Positions 6,565 to 13,383 of a DNA stretch of 13,383 nt are shown here, piece by piece. Every line of letters starts with the position of its first letter. Position 1 is the first letter of the stretch. The position numbers and the translations under genes were made by a program. The DNA is taken from positions 1 through 13,383 of the forward strand of contig CAMLDI010000066.1 of NCBI GenBank assembly GCA_946478845.1. Direction: 5' to 3'. Source of the DNA: an uncultured Paenibacillaceae bacterium. GTDB lineage: Bacteria; Bacillota; Bacilli; Aneurinibacillales; Aneurinibacillaceae. Below the pieces are notes generated by a model. The model was not told where the DNA came from. It saw only the letters and a list, made by a program, of their open reading frames with translations, and made no database searches.

Positions 6565-7436
6565 AAGAGAACACAACAATCGGTTTTATTGGAACAGGTG
6601 TTATGGGAAAAAGCATGGCTGGCCATCTTATGAATGCTGGCTATTCTGTGATGGTCTATAATCGCACCAAATCCCGGGCAGAAGACCTATTAGCAAAAGG
6701 AGCCCTGTGGAAGGAAACGCCAAAAGAGTTGGCAGCTGCATCAGATGTGGTAATCACAATGATTGGTTTCCCTCAGGATGTGGAAGAAGTGTATCTGGGC
6801 AAAGATGGGTTGATTAACCATGCTCGTCCAGGTACTATTCTTATTGATATGACTACGTCTACTCCTTCATTGGCCCAGCGCATTGCGGAAGAAGGGGAAA
6901 AGAAGGGAATCTTTGTGTTGGATGCTCCAGTTTCTGGCGGGGATATTGGGGCGAAAAATGCTACTCTAGCCATTATGGTTGGGGGAAAAGAAGAGGTTTT
7001 TCAGGGGGTTCTTCCCATTTTTGAAGCGATGGGCAAAAACATCATTCGCCAGGGGGAAGCAGGAGCAGGCCAACATACGAAAATGTGCAATCAAATTGTG
7101 ATTGCTTCAACCATGATGGGGGTTTGCGAAGCTGTTGTGTATGGGGAAAAAGCGGGGTTAGATCCTGAACGAGTGTTACAAAGCATTTCTACAGGAGCTG
7201 CAGGAAGTTGGAGCCTTTCGAATTTGGCACCTCGCATGATCAACGGAGACTTTGCTCCCGGTTTTTATATCAAACATTTTGTAAAGGATATGGGGATTGC
7301 ACTCTCGGAAGCCGAAGCCATGGATTTTCATGCGCCAGGTTTGGAATTAGCCAAGTCTTTGTATGATCAATTGGTTGATATGGGTGAGGGAGAGCTTGGG
7401 ACTCAGGCACTTTATAAACTATTGCAAAGTAAGTAA
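6555..7436 (+). CDS. ykwC: NAD(P)-dependent 3-hydroxyisobutyrate dehydrogenase-like oxidoreductase (YkwC-like)
   Basis: The product is 293 residues, starting at ATG 6555, 5 bases after GGGGGAG. The ATG at 6551 is in another frame. The N-terminal Rossmann domain carries GTGVMG at 13-18, with NRT following the second strand, suggesting preference for NADP. The substrate loop is DAPVSGGDIGA at 123-133. The catalytic lysine is K176 in GQHTKMCNQ, with N179. The C-terminal all-helical domain contains GAAGSWSLSNLAPRM and FVKDMGIAL. All these blocks resemble B. subtilis YkwC closely, as I remember that sequence. The beta-hydroxyacid dehydrogenase family oxidises 3-hydroxy acids or reduces semialdehydes; the real substrate of YkwC is not established. 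It is intact and in an operon with the amidotransferase. A strong hairpin terminator lies about 180 bases downstream. Confidence 0.9.
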   Translation: MHLKENTTIGFIGTGVMGKSMAGHLMNAGYSVMVYNRTKSRAEDLLAKGALWKETPKELAAASDVVITMIGFPQDVEEVYLGKDGLINHARPGTILIDMTTSTPSLAQRIAEEGEKKGIFVLDAPVSGGDIGAKNATLAIMVGGKEEVFQGVLPIFEAMGKNIIRQGEAGAGQHTKMCNQIVIASTMMGVCEAVVYGEKAGLDPERVLQSISTGAAGSWSLSNLAPRMINGDFAPGFYIKHFVKDMGIALSEAEAMDFHAPGLELAKSLYDQLVDMGEGELGTQALYKLLQSK

Positions 7437-7462
7437 TGTTAAATATTTGAAAAATATTACAA

Positions 7463-7491
7463 TTGAGCGAACGTTTATTCCTCTGTATATA
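7463..7491 (+). promoter_or_regulatory. Orphan promoter-like site with a LexA-like box
   Basis: TTGAGC (7463-7468) and TATATA (7486-7491) are 17 bases apart. Between them CGAACGTTTATTC (7468-7480) resembles the Gram-positive LexA/DinR operator CGAAC-N4-GTTC, with one base off in the second half. No gene follows on the plus strand before the terminator at 7620. The rest of the 7437-7777 gap holds only that terminator and no recognisable gene. Confidence 0.25.
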
Positions 7492-7619
7492 CTTATTCGA
7501 ATGAGAGTGACTGATTGGGTTCGATAGGGATACCGTCAATATTTCGGAAATTTTGTACGCTAAGTAAAATTCGACACGAAAAAAGCCAAATATCTGTACT
7601 AGGATATTTTAACATGAAT

Positions 7620-7660
7620 AAAGCCGATTTTTCCTACGTTAGGAAGCATCGGCTTTTAAT
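7620..7660 (+). terminator. Strong hairpin terminator between convergent genes
   Basis: AAAGCCGAT (7620-7628) pairs with ATCGGCTTT (7648-7656). Inside, TTCCTA and TAGGAA extend the stem, and TTTTAATTTTATTTT follows. It ends plus-strand transcription from the amidotransferase/ykwC operon. It could also slow minus-strand transcripts leaving lanC, although the T run on that side is weak. Confidence 0.85.
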
Positions 7661-7777
7661 TTTATTTTGTTAGGCCGTACAATAAAATATTTTTAAAACC
7701 TACATCAAAAAAATTTTAATTACCTTTTGAAACTACAGCAAAGTTTTCTTCTAGAAATAAGATCCTGCCAACAACTA

Positions 7778-9131
7778 TTACCCTAGCAATAGAGGTCCAT
7801 CCCAACGGGCTTCCTGATTATTTACGAAGCTAACTAGTGAAAGTATTATCCCGGAAACTCCCTCAAGGAACCCTATTTTTTCCTCCTTTTTAAATTTCTT
7901 ATTATGATAGATTGAATCATAAAATCCAAATTCAGAGTTATCATCAAATTGATTAATTAATAATTGAAGTAACTCATTTTTCCGTTTATTAACAAGATTT
8001 CTTAACTTCCAGTCTTCCTGAATGACCACAGAGTTAGAAAGTCGATTTAAAATTTGCATATTTCCAGCATGACCATGACATAAGATGGAAGATTTAATGT
8101 TAAGCCTTTCAATAGGAACCGTGACTAATGAATATAGCAAATTAATTGTCATATCTTTTATTTCATCTATCTCCAATGCCTCATAAGCCAAAGATAAAGC
8201 CCTTGTGACCCCAAAACTCCCATAACACCATGCATCAAATCTCTCGTCCTCCCCTTTGTTACAATTTAAACCACTTAGAGTTTCTTTCCATCCCACCATA
8301 CGTTTTAAGTAATAGCCATATTCATCTTTGGAAGCCATTCGATGTAATGTTTTAAAAAGTATACATATTGCCTGTGATTGACCTTCTACAACAAATCCTT
8401 TTTTAATTGCTAATGAGAGTAATGCAAGGGGACCTGCAATGCCATGAGACAGACCGAGATTAATATAGCCGGAAGTAAATTTTTGTTTATCCTCCTCAAC
8501 AATGATGGTTTCCGGTGGTGAAAAGAAATTTGGTACTCTATTTCCATTGAAAACTTCTTCGCTTGCCAGATGCACAAGGTGAGACAATATTCTTTCAAGT
8601 AATTTTTCCATTCCTTGATGCCGGCTTTCCAATGCGTATCGCCCTATACCAGTTATTCCCGTTATGAGGTCATAACAAAACTCAAATGATCCAAATGGTA
8701 AATTTTCATGTTTTGCTTCAACTTGTTCAACGAATGAATCAGCTAGCCTAAATAAATGGTCATCAAGTGTATTGAGCATGGAAGTGTACCTTGTCCCGTC
8801 TTTAGAAGCCAATTGAACAGCATAATTGATACCAGAAAACCCACTAAATAATGAAACATTGTTTTGTATATCAGCAGTTTCTAGTAAATCCCTTAATTTC
8901 ACCATGTATTGATGAGTTATAGTATCAAAATGGTTGTTTGGATAATATCTCCAGTTCAGAAAAAAGAATGACAAGACCAGGATATCCGTGGGATAGGGAC
9001 AGTGGGTTCCAAGGTTGAAGGTTTTTACTTTCAAACTCGAATTTTACTAGTTCGGGTACAGAAAGTTTCTTCGCCATCCTTTGTATAATTACTTCTGCAT
9101 CACAATTTATTGTAGAAACGTTACCATTCAT
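7778..9131 (-). pseudogene. lanC: LanC lanthionine synthetase (cyclase), one frameshift
   Basis: The minus-strand start is ATG at 9129-9131, 7-8 bases after AGGGGG. The in-frame ATG at 9149 has no binding site and precedes that motif. The N-terminal frame (MNGNVSTIN... WNPLSLSHGYPGLVILFSELEILSK) stops at TGA 8925-8927. The remainder is in the next frame, giving 450 residues when joined, close to SpaC/NisC length. LanC closes lanthionine rings by adding cysteine thiols to dehydroamino acids using zinc. The ligands are all present: C302 in DAWCYG, and C351 and H352 in LCHGHAG. The repeated toroid motifs SGFSGI, TGITGIG, GLSHGIAGP and EGVSGI are also intact. The extra base lies in the CCAAACAACC stretch at about 8931-8941; removing one A gives a clean join (LSNNHFDTITHQY). 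It lies 20 bases downstream of the lanT remnant, matching the lanB-lanT-lanC order of nisin/subtilin-type loci. No lanA or lanB is in the window. Confidence 0.85.
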
Positions 9132-9151
9132 CTTAAATCCCCCTACCATGA

Positions 9152-9600
9152 TTAAGAAGTTACACTTACTTCTGCATCATTTTCTTTAACGTAACGGTTG
9201 GCCTGAGCATAATATAATCTTTTGTATAGATCGCACCTTTCCAATAGATGTTCATGAGTGCCTATATCATTAATTCTTCCGTCTTTTAGAACAACAATTT
9301 TGTCAGCATGTATAACATTAGATAAGCGATGGGAAATAAAAAGGCCTATTTTCTTACTACAAATCTCTCTAAAATTGTTGAAGATTTCTTCTTGTGAGAA
9401 CCCATCTATGGATGATGTAGGTTCATCTAGAACGTATATTTCTGCATTCCTTATAAAAGCTCTAGCTATCGCTAATTTTTGCCACTGACCTCCAGATAGC
9501 TGTACGCCTCCTTCAAACCAAACCCCTAGTTGAGAATCGTATTTTTCCGGTAACGACCGAATGAAATCTTCTAAGCATGAAAGTTGGGCCGCCCTAAGGG
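9152..9600 (-). pseudogene. lanT: LanT-type ABC exporter, only the C-terminal ATPase half remains
   Basis: About 148 residues survive. They start at RAAQLSCLEDFIRSLPEKYD and include the ABC signature LSGGQWQK, Walker B IYVLDEPTSSID, the H-loop histidine in FISHRLS and the usual D-loop and end (LERCDLYKRLYYAQANRY). The transmembrane domain and Walker A are missing, so it cannot hydrolyse ATP or export. The wording QLGVWFEGGVQLSGGQWQK resembles NisT/SpaT exporters of class I lanthipeptides. The reading frame is open upstream to 9718, but residues before about 9596 come from IS66 transposase DNA read in a different frame, so the apparent 188-residue ORF is a chimera. The break is a deletion junction between the IS66 tnpC gene and lanT. 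Translation from any upstream start would give an inactive fragment. Confidence 0.85.
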
Positions 9601-9810
9601 CATGTATTGTTTTATAATTTCTGGATTTTGATGGATATCCAGATTTGGAAGGTCCGTTAATAACTTCACAAGATAGCGATAGAAATCTAAGCCATTTACT
9701 TTTGTCGTTTTTCGACACTTAAACAAAGCGCATTGGCCTTTGCACCAGCTTCGCTAACTGAAAAGAGTATGACAGGATTATTTCGAGTGATAATAATATG
9801 CTTTTTTGAT
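9596..9810 (-). pseudogene. IS66 transposase TnpC, C-terminal fragment
   Basis: Read across one frameshift near 9715, the minus strand gives KKHIIITRNNPVILFS then SEAGAKANALCLSVE, and then KVNGLDFYRYLVKLLTDLPN followed by LDIHQNPEIIKQYMP. These match the end of IS66 TnpC (the 'NxP.GAkAsa..ysi.etAk.NGL.py.YL..ll..lP' region). The catalytic DDE part is deleted, and so are the last ~15 residues, where lanT sequence begins. Not functional. Confidence 0.75.
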
Positions 9811-9834
9811 ATTTACAAGAAGTCATTACAAAAG

Positions 9835-10176
9835 TCGGAATAATCTTTCGGTCGGAATAAGGCTCTTTATTTAGAATTCTAGATAAAGAGCCACCGAAGT
9901 CCCTTTGCGAAAGATTACGCACTCCTGTTCATCTTTAGACCATTGTAGCTTCCCGTTATCCAAACGCTTATAAAGCATGGCGAAGCCATCTCCATAAAAA
10001 TACAAACACTTATAACGATCTTTTTTCCATCCGGCAAACAAGAATATAGAATTGCCATATGGATCTAATTAAAAAGAATCTTGGATCAAGGTAGCTAATC
10101 CGTCAATTCCCTTTCGCATATCCATCTTTCCACAAATAATATAGATATTTTTCACATCAGTATAATCATGTTTCAC
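9835..10176 (-). pseudogene. IS66 accessory protein TnpB, broken
   Basis: A GTG start at 10174-10176 overlaps the tnpA stop. The first 35 residues (MKHDYTDVKNIYIICGKMDM, then RKGIDGLATLIQDSF) are the unmistakable IS66 Orf2 N-terminus. A TAA at 10069-10071 follows where glutamate or similar is expected. The frame then continues LDPYGNSIFLFAGWKKDRYK and GDGFAMLYKRLDNGKLQW, the standard rest of the protein. Near 9920 the frame shifts once more to VRNLSQRDFGGSLSRILNKE. The lower boundary is approximate. Confidence 0.8.
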
Positions 10177-10368
10177 CAATGCTTCAACTCCCTCATGATT
10201 GTTTGGATGATGTGCTCCTTTACACTTGTTATAAAAGGAGATCTCAGTATTTGCCGTTTTAATCGTGCAGATGCTAGAGGAACGGGTTATCGGAGATGTC
10301 GATGGGGATGTGTATTTATTTTCGGGAAGAAGTGTAACGGGTACGATTTTCAATTTTTCTTGCAGCAT
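10173..10368 (-). pseudogene. IS66 accessory protein TnpA, internally deleted
   Basis: ATG at 10366-10368 lies 9 bases after AAGGAGGTG and is followed by MLQEKLKIVPVTLLPENK and TIKTANTEISFYN. This is the C-terminal portion of IS66 Orf1. The helix-turn-helix N-terminal ~70-80 residues are missing, so start and binding site are fused to the C-terminal part by deletion. After a frameshift near 10215 the true tail reads KEHIIQTIMRELKHW and stops at TGA 10173-10175, overlapping the tnpB start. Confidence 0.65.
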
Positions 10369-10375
10369 CAGAAAA

Positions 10376-10418
10376 AGCACCTCCTTAAATTGATACTAGT
10401 ATCGTACCAGGAGGTGCT
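10376..10418 (-). promoter_or_regulatory. Hairpin that would sequester the IS66 tnpA ribosome binding site
   Basis: AGCACCTCCT (10376-10385) and AGGAGGTGCT (10409-10418) are perfect 10-bp complements. In the minus-strand transcript the arm at 10378-10386 contains the tnpA ribosome binding site AAGGAGGTG. The loop contains the perfect palindrome GATACTAGTATC (10392-10403). A transcript reading in from outside the element would carry both arms and hide the binding site, as known for IS10 and IS50. Confidence 0.6.
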
Positions 10419-10430
10419 GTGAGTTTATAT

Positions 10431-10453
10431 GCGTTGTTTGAATGGGGGCTTAC
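10431..10453 (-). repeat. Surviving outer end of the IS66 element
   Basis: The minus strand starting at 10453 reads GTAAGCCCCCATTCAAACAA, the GTAAGC-type end of IS66 elements. The partner end is absent, so repeat length and any 8-bp target duplication cannot be checked here. Confidence 0.6.
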
Positions 10454-10470
10454 ATTATAGTTTTAATCCT

Positions 10471-11709
10471 TTACTCGAAAAGTCCTTCTTCTTCATTTTC
10501 ATTACGAGTGAAATAATGAGGTGGGTGCACATCCTTTAAAAAAAGAAGTGCATCGTAATGATCCTGTGGATAAATAATTTTTGGTGCTAGACCCATCAAT
10601 CCGGATTCCAACAACCACCATTTTCGGTTAAACCACATACCTTTTTTATCTTTTTGATTGGTTAGATCTAAAGGTAGAAATAATAAGTTTTGTTTTGTGG
10701 CTTCATTTAATAATGACTCCAAGTGATTCTTTTTTTTTGCATCTATCTCTAACTCAACCCGCAACTGAGTTGCGAATTTTCCACTTCCAGCATAAAAGCC
10801 AATTGAATAAAATTCATTGGGATGCTTCTGTTGTAACCAATATCCAACTGATTTAATTCTTAATATTTTGGAAGTGAGTGTTTGTGCTTTTCGGATGTGA
10901 AAGTTGTGGGCCCAGATAATAACTTTTTCATCTTTGTAATAGTTATTAATCAGCCATTCCAGGTTTTCGTACATTAACCTCCCCCGAAATATCCCGGAGG
11001 ACAAGAACCCTTTAAGATTAACTTCGAGCCACTGCACTCTGTTCAATATTCCTTGGTGAATCAGTTCGAACATCCTACTATCATTACTCTCTTTATGTTC
11101 TTTTCGTTTTGAGTCGATAAGGGGTAGTACCTTTTGGTATTCTTTGATTGCTACCTTGATCCTAGACTTTAATTGCTTTGTTACTTTGAACATGATTTCT
11201 TTGTCCAATTCCAAAAAAAGCATTTCAACTTTCTTTAAAGAATCATATATATTGTTATCTGTATGAACCCTTGCCCACTCTAGCATGTGTTCAGATATCA
11301 GGGGATATGTGGGTTGAACATCCATACCGCATATTTTCAGGTTCTGAGCCCAATCTTCAGTGAAAAGGGGTTTCATTTCCTCATTATGAAATATATCAAG
11401 GAGACAATTCTGTATCTTTTTCTTTGCAGGGTAATTACTTAAAAAAGTGCTGCACATCGTAGCTTCTAGTAGCCCACTTTCGAAAACGACGACATTGTAT
11501 CCATGATTCTTATGTAAGTAACGGATTATGTCGATTTTAGTGGAAAAATAATTTGCAATACCATGACTGTTTTCCCCGAGGAGGATGATTCGCTTATCTT
11601 TGATATAGTGGTCGATAAATGAGTAGTCTTTTTTTTCTGTTATATTGATAGCTTTTTTTTGAATTTGTGTTATCCAACGATTTCTGGTTTTCTTTCTTAC
11701 AAAATACAT
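10471..11709 (-). CDS. Erythromycin esterase family protein
   Basis: The product is 412 residues. I use ATG at 11707-11709, with AAGGAGG 7 bases upstream; the in-frame start 19 codons earlier has no binding site and would encode across it. LLGENSHG (E46, H49) is the family GExxH motif, ESG at 77-79 follows the next strand, and IIWAHNFH (H268, H271) is the second histidine block; EreB uses an equivalent Glu/His set. The usual 'RD..MA.N' segment reads RGRLMYEN at 242-249, lacking the aspartate. Ere enzymes hydrolyse the lactone of 14-membered macrolides, but many Bacillaceae homologues have no shown resistance role, so the substrate is open. It is cytoplasmic, with no signal peptide. It is intact, unlike its downstream neighbours, and the IS66 end starts about 17 bases after its stop. 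No clear promoter was found in 11710-11900. Confidence 0.85.
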   Translation of the reverse strand: MYFVRKKTRNRWITQIQKKAINITEKKDYSFIDHYIKDKRIILLGENSHGIANYFSTKIDIIRYLHKNHGYNVVVFESGLLEATMCSTFLSNYPAKKKIQNCLLDIFHNEEMKPLFTEDWAQNLKICGMDVQPTYPLISEHMLEWARVHTDNNIYDSLKKVEMLFLELDKEIMFKVTKQLKSRIKVAIKEYQKVLPLIDSKRKEHKESNDSRMFELIHQGILNRVQWLEVNLKGFLSSGIFRGRLMYENLEWLINNYYKDEKVIIWAHNFHIRKAQTLTSKILRIKSVGYWLQQKHPNEFYSIGFYAGSGKFATQLRVELEIDAKKKNHLESLLNEATKQNLLFLPLDLTNQKDKKGMWFNRKWWLLESGLMGLAPKIIYPQDHYDALLFLKDVHPPHYFTRNENEEEGLFE

Positions 11710-11902
11710 GAAACATCCTCCTTGTACACCACATAAGCAAATAAGCATACATTGGTTCTTCTCCAAAAGGTGGAAAAAAACCTGCAGAATAATCTATCAA
11801 TTTTGAAAGAGCTGTCCTCTACTAATTTTAAAAATAAGGTGAATCAATTCTAATTGCATAGTCCGTGTGCCCTGATGATTAAGATATTAGGCCAATTTGA
11901 AT

Positions 11903-11938
11903 ACTGGACTGGATTCATATCAGGTCCAGTTTTTTTTA
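11903..11938 (+). terminator. Plus-strand terminator with no gene in front of it
   Basis: ACTGGAC (11903-11909) pairs with GTCCAGT (11924-11930), extended by TG/CA with one bulged G, and is followed by eight T. It points along the plus strand, where no gene is found between 7437 and 12097. It may be a relic of a lost gene or may insulate the phosphatase from antisense transcripts. Otherwise 11710-12096 holds only this hairpin and the phosphatase promoter region. Confidence 0.75.
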
Positions 11939-11968
11939 TTTCTTCAATTAATATTTATACAATCTATT

Positions 11969-12022
11969 TTCACATTTCTTTTACCTCTTGAAAATAATAG
12001 GTTTACATATGTTCCTTATAAT
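11969..12022 (+). promoter_or_regulatory. Phosphatase promoter with possible PhoP box repeats
   Basis: TATAAT at 12017-12022 has no sigma-A -35 at the right distance. Upstream, TTCACA (11969), TTTACC (11980) and TTTACA (12002) lie on an 11-base register, the 11991 repeat being degenerate. With a start near 12029 they span about -60 to -22, where B. subtilis PhoP binds four TT(A/C/T)ACA repeats in activated promoters. The regulation is inferred. Confidence 0.45.
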
Positions 12023-12096
12023 CATACATAGAACAACAAGAATTGACAGCAATAAATGATAGAGTAGGGAAATATGAATCTTTCAGGAGGGAAAAT

Positions 12097-13383
12097 ATGA
12101 AAAGTGTAAAAAAATTAATGACTAAAGTAATACCGACTTTTTTGTTATTAAGTACATTGGTTCTGCAAGTTCCTGTTTTTGCGGCTGACACTCCCCCATC
12201 TGGTTCTTCTAACATGATTAGTAAAATAACAGCTACTATTTATGAAGACCCTACGACTTCAGAAGGTTTTACATGGTATACTTCCTCTGTTTCTACAAAT
12301 AGTGATTTACAAGTGGTTGAGAAAAACGGTTCATCTAAACCTAATTTTAATAAGGCGGTCCAATTTTCAGGGAAATATTATGTTTCAACCAATTCACCTA
12401 CAGAATATGTACATAAAGTAGAGGCGAAAGGCCTGAAGCCTAACAAAACCTACTACTATCGTGTTGGCGATGCTTCCCTTGGTATATGGAGTAAAGTAGG
12501 CACTTTCCAAACAGCTCCAAAAAATGGCTCTTTTACGTTTGTTGATCTCACTGATACACAGGCAAATAACGAGGAGGAGGCTATTCTTTCATCTGAAACT
12601 ATGGAAAAGGCTCTTGTTACAGTGAAAGATGCTAAATTTTTAACCCATACTGGTGACTTTGTTGAAACAGGAAACGTTGAACAGCAATGGAATTGGTTGT
12701 TTGGCCATTCACAGGAAAATCTTCTCAACACCACCCTAGTCCCCGCTGCTGGAAACCATGAAAAACAAAAAAATGCCTTTATTGATCACTTTGACATTAA
12801 ACCAGCGAATACCTCAGATACATCCACTGGCGCTTACTATTCATATAATTACAGCAATGCCCATTTTATTGTGCTAAATAATAATGAAAATTCCAGTGAA
12901 TATGCTGATTTTACTCCTGATCAAATTCAATGGATGAAGGAAGACGTAAAAGCTGCAAAAGCACAAGGATCCAAATGGATTATCGTATTGATGCATAAAG
13001 GGCCTTATACTACATCAAACCATGCAACCGATAATGATATTATGGGGGCAAATGGTGTTAGAACGAAAGTGGCTCCAATTATGTCCGAACTTGGTATTGA
13101 TCTTGTTCTTCAAGGGCATGACCATATTTTTGCCCGAAGTAAACCCATTAAAAATGGGGAAGCTACACAACCCGATCAAATAACAGAAACACGCAATGGA
13201 CAATCTGTTCAATATTCTGTGAATCCTGATGGAACCATTTATTTAATTCCTAATACGGCCGGGGCGAAAGTATACTATAAAAACAAAAAGATCGATCTAG
13301 GTTTCTTTAACCTTTTTGAAATGGCAGAAGAACATCACGGTGCCATTTATGGTCCAGATCCCAGTGATGCATCAAGACCTTTG
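12097..13383 (+). CDS. Secreted calcineurin-like phosphoesterase with N-terminal FN3-like domain, 3' end outside the window
   Basis: ATG 12097 lies 5 bases after AGGAGGG, and the frame is open for 429 codons to the edge. Residues 1-30 form a signal peptide (basic start, LLLSTLVLQ core, VFAAD cleavage region). Residues ~40-145 form a beta-rich fibronectin-III/purple-acid-phosphatase N-terminal domain, with the typical VEAKGLKPNKTYYYRVGD and GTFQTAP ends. The metallophosphoesterase domain has all five metal or catalytic blocks: D153 in DLTDTQ, D187 in HTGDF, G219-E222 GNHE, H300 in LMHKGPY and GHDH at 340-343. It should be exported and hydrolyse phosphate esters outside the cell. GDFVE in place of the GDxxY of classical purple acid phosphatases argues against strict purple acid phosphatase chemistry. 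The substrate is unknown. Upstream PhoP-like repeats fit a role in phosphate scavenging. Confidence 0.85.
   Translation, partial: MKSVKKLMTKVIPTFLLLSTLVLQVPVFAADTPPSGSSNMISKITATIYEDPTTSEGFTWYTSSVSTNSDLQVVEKNGSSKPNFNKAVQFSGKYYVSTNSPTEYVHKVEAKGLKPNKTYYYRVGDASLGIWSKVGTFQTAPKNGSFTFVDLTDTQANNEEEAILSSETMEKALVTVKDAKFLTHTGDFVETGNVEQQWNWLFGHSQENLLNTTLVPAAGNHEKQKNAFIDHFDIKPANTSDTSTGAYYSYNYSNAHFIVLNNNENSSEYADFTPDQIQWMKEDVKAAKAQGSKWIIVLMHKGPYTTSNHATDNDIMGANGVRTKVAPIMSELGIDLVLQGHDHIFARSKPIKNGEATQPDQITETRNGQSVQYSVNPDGTIYLIPNTAGAKVYYKNKKIDLGFFNLFEMAEEHHGAIYGPDPSDASRPL

Larger units (their letters stand above)
9596..10453 (-). mobile_element. Decayed IS66-family element
   Basis: Fragments of tnpA, tnpB and tnpC occur in the order typical of IS66 on the minus strand, each with frameshifts or deletions. 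The outer end at 10453 reads GTAAGCCCCCATTC inward, matching IS66-type ends (GTAAGC). The other end is lost at the lanT junction (~9596-9600). About 0.86 kb remains of an element that is normally about 2.5 kb. It inserted about 17 bases past the stop codon of the esterase gene (on its downstream side). Confidence 0.8.

Noticed and set aside
7561..7777. Possible lanA-like precursor peptide downstream of lanC
   Set aside because: No small ORF with a binding site, leader motif and Cys/Ser/Thr-rich core was found on either strand.
9719..9922. 67-codon minus-strand ORF as a separate gene
   Set aside because: Its first half is the frameshifted tail of IS66 TnpB and the rest crosses the tnpB-tnpC deletion; it is not an independent protein.
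10168..10422. Plus-strand 84-codon ORF
   Set aside because: It is antisense to the IS66 tnpA/tnpB remnants and has no features of its own.
12043..12048. TTGACA as the phosphatase -35
   Set aside because: No acceptable -10 lies 16-18 bases downstream; the TATAAT at 12017 lies before it.
12003..13212. Minus-strand ORFs at 12003-12215, 12456-12734 and 13015-13212
   Set aside because: They are shadows of the plus-strand phosphoesterase and its leader, which carries all five metallophosphoesterase motifs.
1..13383. CRISPR array, tRNA or rRNA genes
   Set aside because: No regularly spaced direct repeats and no tRNA or rRNA-like sequence were recognised.

Overview
The window looks like a piece of a low-GC Firmicutes chromosome, most likely Bacillaceae. 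It is AT-rich, has strong AGGAGG-type ribosome binding sites, and carries a close relative of Bacillus subtilis YkwC. It also has a TnpB-only IS605-group element, an IS66 remnant, part of a nisin/subtilin-type lanthipeptide locus and a secreted phosphatase with a possible PhoP-type promoter. The genus cannot be fixed from the sequence alone.

Layout. 1-1580 is a cluster of small accessory genes. On the minus strand are a SMI1/KNR4 (SUKH) protein that runs off the left edge and a two-helix membrane protein broken by an in-frame stop. On the plus strand are a membrane-anchored hypothetical protein and a three-helix membrane protein whose C-terminus has been overwritten by an insertion. About 1585-3539 is that insertion: an IS200/IS605-group element with an unusual 568-residue TnpB-like protein, matching hairpins at both ends and a probable 3' guide RNA. 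3631-7436 is a plus-strand housekeeping-like stretch: a B12-binding radical SAM protein, a COG3910-type AAA ATPase split by a one-base frameshift, a class I glutamine amidotransferase and the YkwC-like dehydrogenase. The amidotransferase and dehydrogenase overlap by 10 bases and should be one operon. A strong hairpin terminator at 7620 separates this block from the convergent minus-strand genes.

7778-10453 (minus strand) is wreckage of a class I lanthipeptide locus. It holds a LanC cyclase with all zinc ligands but one frameshift, preceded by only the C-terminal half of the LanT transporter ATPase domain. The missing lanT part (and any lanB or lanA) is replaced by a decayed IS66 element, recognisable from tnpA, tnpB and tnpC fragments read across frameshifts and from its intact GTAAGC outer end. 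10471-11709 is an intact erythromycin-esterase-family gene. 12097 to the right edge is a secreted calcineurin-like phosphoesterase, open at the window end. Its promoter carries 11-bp-phased TTTACA-like hexamers, suggesting phosphate control.

No complete, clearly new multi-gene system is visible. The most interesting items are the TnpB variant, which lacks the zinc ribbon and the usual third RuvC aspartate, with its inferred guide RNA; the IS66 end hairpin that would hide the transposase ribosome binding site; the IS66-lanT deletion junction; and the possible PhoP box array. Several genes carry single lesions (an in-frame stop at 498-500, frameshifts near 5170 and 8936) in otherwise clean reading frames, so sequencing error must be separated from real decay.
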